The position numbers and the translations under genes are program-made. Below, piece after piece: positions 31,208-32,611 of a DNA stretch of 32,611 nucleotides. The DNA is from Mycobacterium persicum (lineage in GTDB: Bacteria; Actinomycetota; Actinomycetes; Mycobacteriales; Mycobacteriaceae): contig NZ_MVIF01000070.1 in assembly GCF_002086675.1 (NCBI RefSeq), forward strand, positions 1 through 32,611, written 5' to 3'. Every line of letters begins with the position of its first letter. The stretch's first letter is position 1. The notes below the pieces were generated by a model. It saw nothing but the letters and a program-made list of their open reading frames with translations, was not told the origin of the DNA and ran no database searches.

Positions 31208-32386
31208 TCAGGCGGAACGCAGCCGGCAACGCGCCACGGGTGTGCCAACGAGCCGGAACTTCTGACTGGTGTCGATCTCGCGGCTCACGCCTTCTTGAAA
31301 CAAGATGATGATGTCGGAGCCGCCGAACTGGAAGTAGCCGAATTCTTCGCCCTTGGACATGTGCTTGCCCGCCACCGAGGTGAGCACCACAGACGAGACG
31401 TGCGCCATTCCCACCGGGATCACCGCGACGACACCGATATTGCCGCAGTCGGATTCCGCGGTGTCGATGGTGACCACACCCCGTGTCTGGGAGAACTCGT
31501 ATCCACTGCTGGCGCTGTCGCTGGCCCGCAACTCATGATTCTCGATGCCAACCTGCATGAACACTTTGCCGTTGATCCGGAACGATTCCTTGATCACCCC
31601 CGCCACCGGCAGGTGGTACCGATGGTAGGCGTGCACCGGCAGCATGTAATGGACGAAGGTGCCGCGGGCAAATCTTTCGCTGTAGGCGCTGCCTTCCAAG
31701 AGCTGCTTGATGTTGCCGTACTTGCGGTTCTTGACCTTTGTGGCCGGGATATTGGAGTCGGCGTCGATGTCGTAAGCGTGCTGATAGTGGCAATCGGCGG
31801 GCGAAGTGGCCACCAGATTGCTGGCCGGCTCGGCGATCGGCCGTAGCCCGCCGTTGATTTCGCGCGCGATGAACTGGTTGGCCGTCAGCCAACCGCTGGG
31901 GGCGTTTGGCACACCGTCGACCAGAGATTCTTCGATGCGGTACTCCGGGGCATTGTCGATGAACGACTGCAACGCTTGCGGACCGAACGACTCGGGCGTA
32001 TCGAGAAAATCGCCCCACCGCCGGGCGAAGTCGGTCATCCACTCCCGGAATGCGTCGGAGTCCTGTGGCGCCTCACCGTCGACCTTCTGGTCGACCAGAA
32101 AGTAGAAATGCCCCATCCGATCGCTGACCTCTTGGGCCTGCCGCTGCTCGTTCTTCCAGGCATCGCCATTCGACTCGTGCGGAACCCATCTGAGGTAGCG
32201 CTTGAGGTAGTCCTCGTATTCACCGATGTCGGTAGGCCACTCCAACGCCGCGAACAGCCGCGGGTTCAGTTCTTCCTCGGCCCAGTTGCGCGCTTTCACC
32301 AACGACCGCTCGAGCAGACTTTCCAGACCCTGCTCCTTGTCGAGGATGTCTCGCAGTTTCTGGATGATGGCGTCCGGTTCGCTCAT
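31208..32386 (-). CDS. Phosphatidylserine decarboxylase-family protein with associated N-terminal domain
   Basis: A 392-aa protein. The first half (about 1-190) resembles the phosphatidylserine decarboxylase-associated domain (WPTDIGEYEDYLKRYLRWVP, then WMTDFARRWGDFLDTPESF). The second half is the decarboxylase fold: FVHYMLPVHAYHRYHLPVAG, KGEEFGYFQFGGSDIIILFQ. In classic Psd the LGST motif self-cleaves and its Ser becomes the pyruvoyl group; here the equivalent is GGSD, with the key Ser357 kept but Asp in place of Thr. The ATG at 32386 follows GAGGACGGA; a longer frame to 32449 is less likely. This architecture is better known in fungi and some bacteria; the substrate may not be phosphatidylserine. 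Confidence 0.85.
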   Translation of the reverse strand: MSEPDAIIQKLRDILDKEQGLESLLERSLVKARNWAEEELNPRLFAALEWPTDIGEYEDYLKRYLRWVPHESNGDAWKNEQRQAQEVSDRMGHFYFLVDQKVDGEAPQDSDAFREWMTDFARRWGDFLDTPESFGPQALQSFIDNAPEYRIEESLVDGVPNAPSGWLTANQFIAREINGGLRPIAEPASNLVATSPADCHYQHAYDIDADSNIPATKVKNRKYGNIKQLLEGSAYSERFARGTFVHYMLPVHAYHRYHLPVAGVIKESFRINGKVFMQVGIENHELRASDSASSGYEFSQTRGVVTIDTAESDCGNIGVVAVIPVGMAHVSSVVLTSVAGKHMSKGEEFGYFQFGGSDIIILFQEGVSREIDTSQKFRLVGTPVARCRLRSA

Positions 32387-32552
32387 GTGTCCGTCCTCAA
32401 AGTTGCCGTCACCGCCGACCGCCGCGACAACAAGCAGGTGGTACGCCATGAGAGACGGCGCCGTTGGCCCGCAGGCGACGGTCGTTCCGGGTTGCTTTTC
32501 GCGTACGGGTACCCCCGCGGCGGCGGGCTAACCCCAATACCGTTCAGTTAAG

Positions 32553-32568
32553 ACTACATGGGTGTAGT
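32553..32568. repeat. Perfect inverted repeat before the right-edge gene
   Basis: ACTACA-TGGG-TGTAGT is a perfect 6-base palindrome with a 4-base centre, 10 bases before the ATG at 32578. It is preceded by CCGTTCAGTTAAG (32540-32552). It may be part of an insertion sequence terminal repeat or an operator. Confidence 0.7.
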
Positions 32569-32577
32569 TTGTAGGGT

Positions 32578-32611
32578 ATGCCTCGTGCGGGTTGGCGCAA
32601 GCCTGAGTCGG
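32578..32611 (+). CDS. Start of a gene, probably an IS4-family transposase (partial)
   Basis: Only eleven codons are visible: MPRAGWRKPES. This opening is what I recall for IS4-family transposases of mycobacteria and streptomycetes (M-P-R-A-G-W-x-K-P). The short leader contains the inverted repeat just described, which fits an insertion sequence end. The assignment rests on few residues; another reading would be a regulator with its operator. Confidence 0.45.
   Translation, partial: MPRAGWRKPES

Overview
This is a high-GC mycobacterial chromosome segment. The presence of both a PPE-MPTR gene and a PE_PGRS gene, plus near full-length matches to conserved mycobacterial proteins, points to a slow-growing Mycobacterium. 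PE_PGRS genes are not expected in the M. avium complex, and the gene content does not match my recollection of the M. tuberculosis complex, so I infer another slow grower. I cannot name the species. All comparisons with M. tuberculosis gene order are from memory, not from an alignment.

Region 1 (1-3.0 kb): the left edge cuts a PPE-MPTR gene that carries an apparent one-base frameshift; next to it is cobQ (cobyric acid synthase). Region 2 (3.0-21.6 kb) is a long conserved backbone resembling M. tuberculosis Rv2861c to Rv2884: methionine aminopeptidase, a DUF1707 protein, a penicillin-binding lipoprotein, a GNAT protein, the ispG-rip1-dxr group (isoprenoid synthesis and intramembrane proteolysis), a vapBC toxin-antitoxin pair, a DUF2631 protein, a CcdA-like/MPT53 extracytoplasmic thiol-redox pair, then rlmN-cdsA-frr-pyrH and a GlnR-like regulator. 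Compared with M. tuberculosis, the relFG and vapBC23 modules and the mpt83-dipZ-mpt70 block are missing, a PE_PGRS gene stands near the map end, and an FAD/Rieske oxidoreductase lies between pyrH and the regulator.

Region 3 (21.6-32.6 kb) is more accessory. It holds an acyltransferase, an MPT63-family secreted protein with a convincing intrinsic terminator, a small acidic protein and a stress-type short-chain dehydrogenase, a propeller-like lipoprotein followed by a small helical protein, a minus-strand operon of a membrane protein, a cytochrome b/molybdopterin fusion and a zinc-ribbon protein, an Hsp70-like protein with a membrane stalk, and a phosphatidylserine decarboxylase-family enzyme. 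The right edge begins a gene that looks like a transposase, preceded by a perfect inverted repeat.

The observations I rate highest are: the molybdopterin/cytochrome b fusion with puzzling topology; the 21-base inverted repeat at the cobQ/map junction; the membrane-stalked Hsp70-like protein; short tandem duplications at three gene ends or starts (rip1, dxr, pyrH); and the missing antigen and toxin-antitoxin blocks. I did not find a clear new defence system, CRISPR array, rRNA or convincing tRNA.
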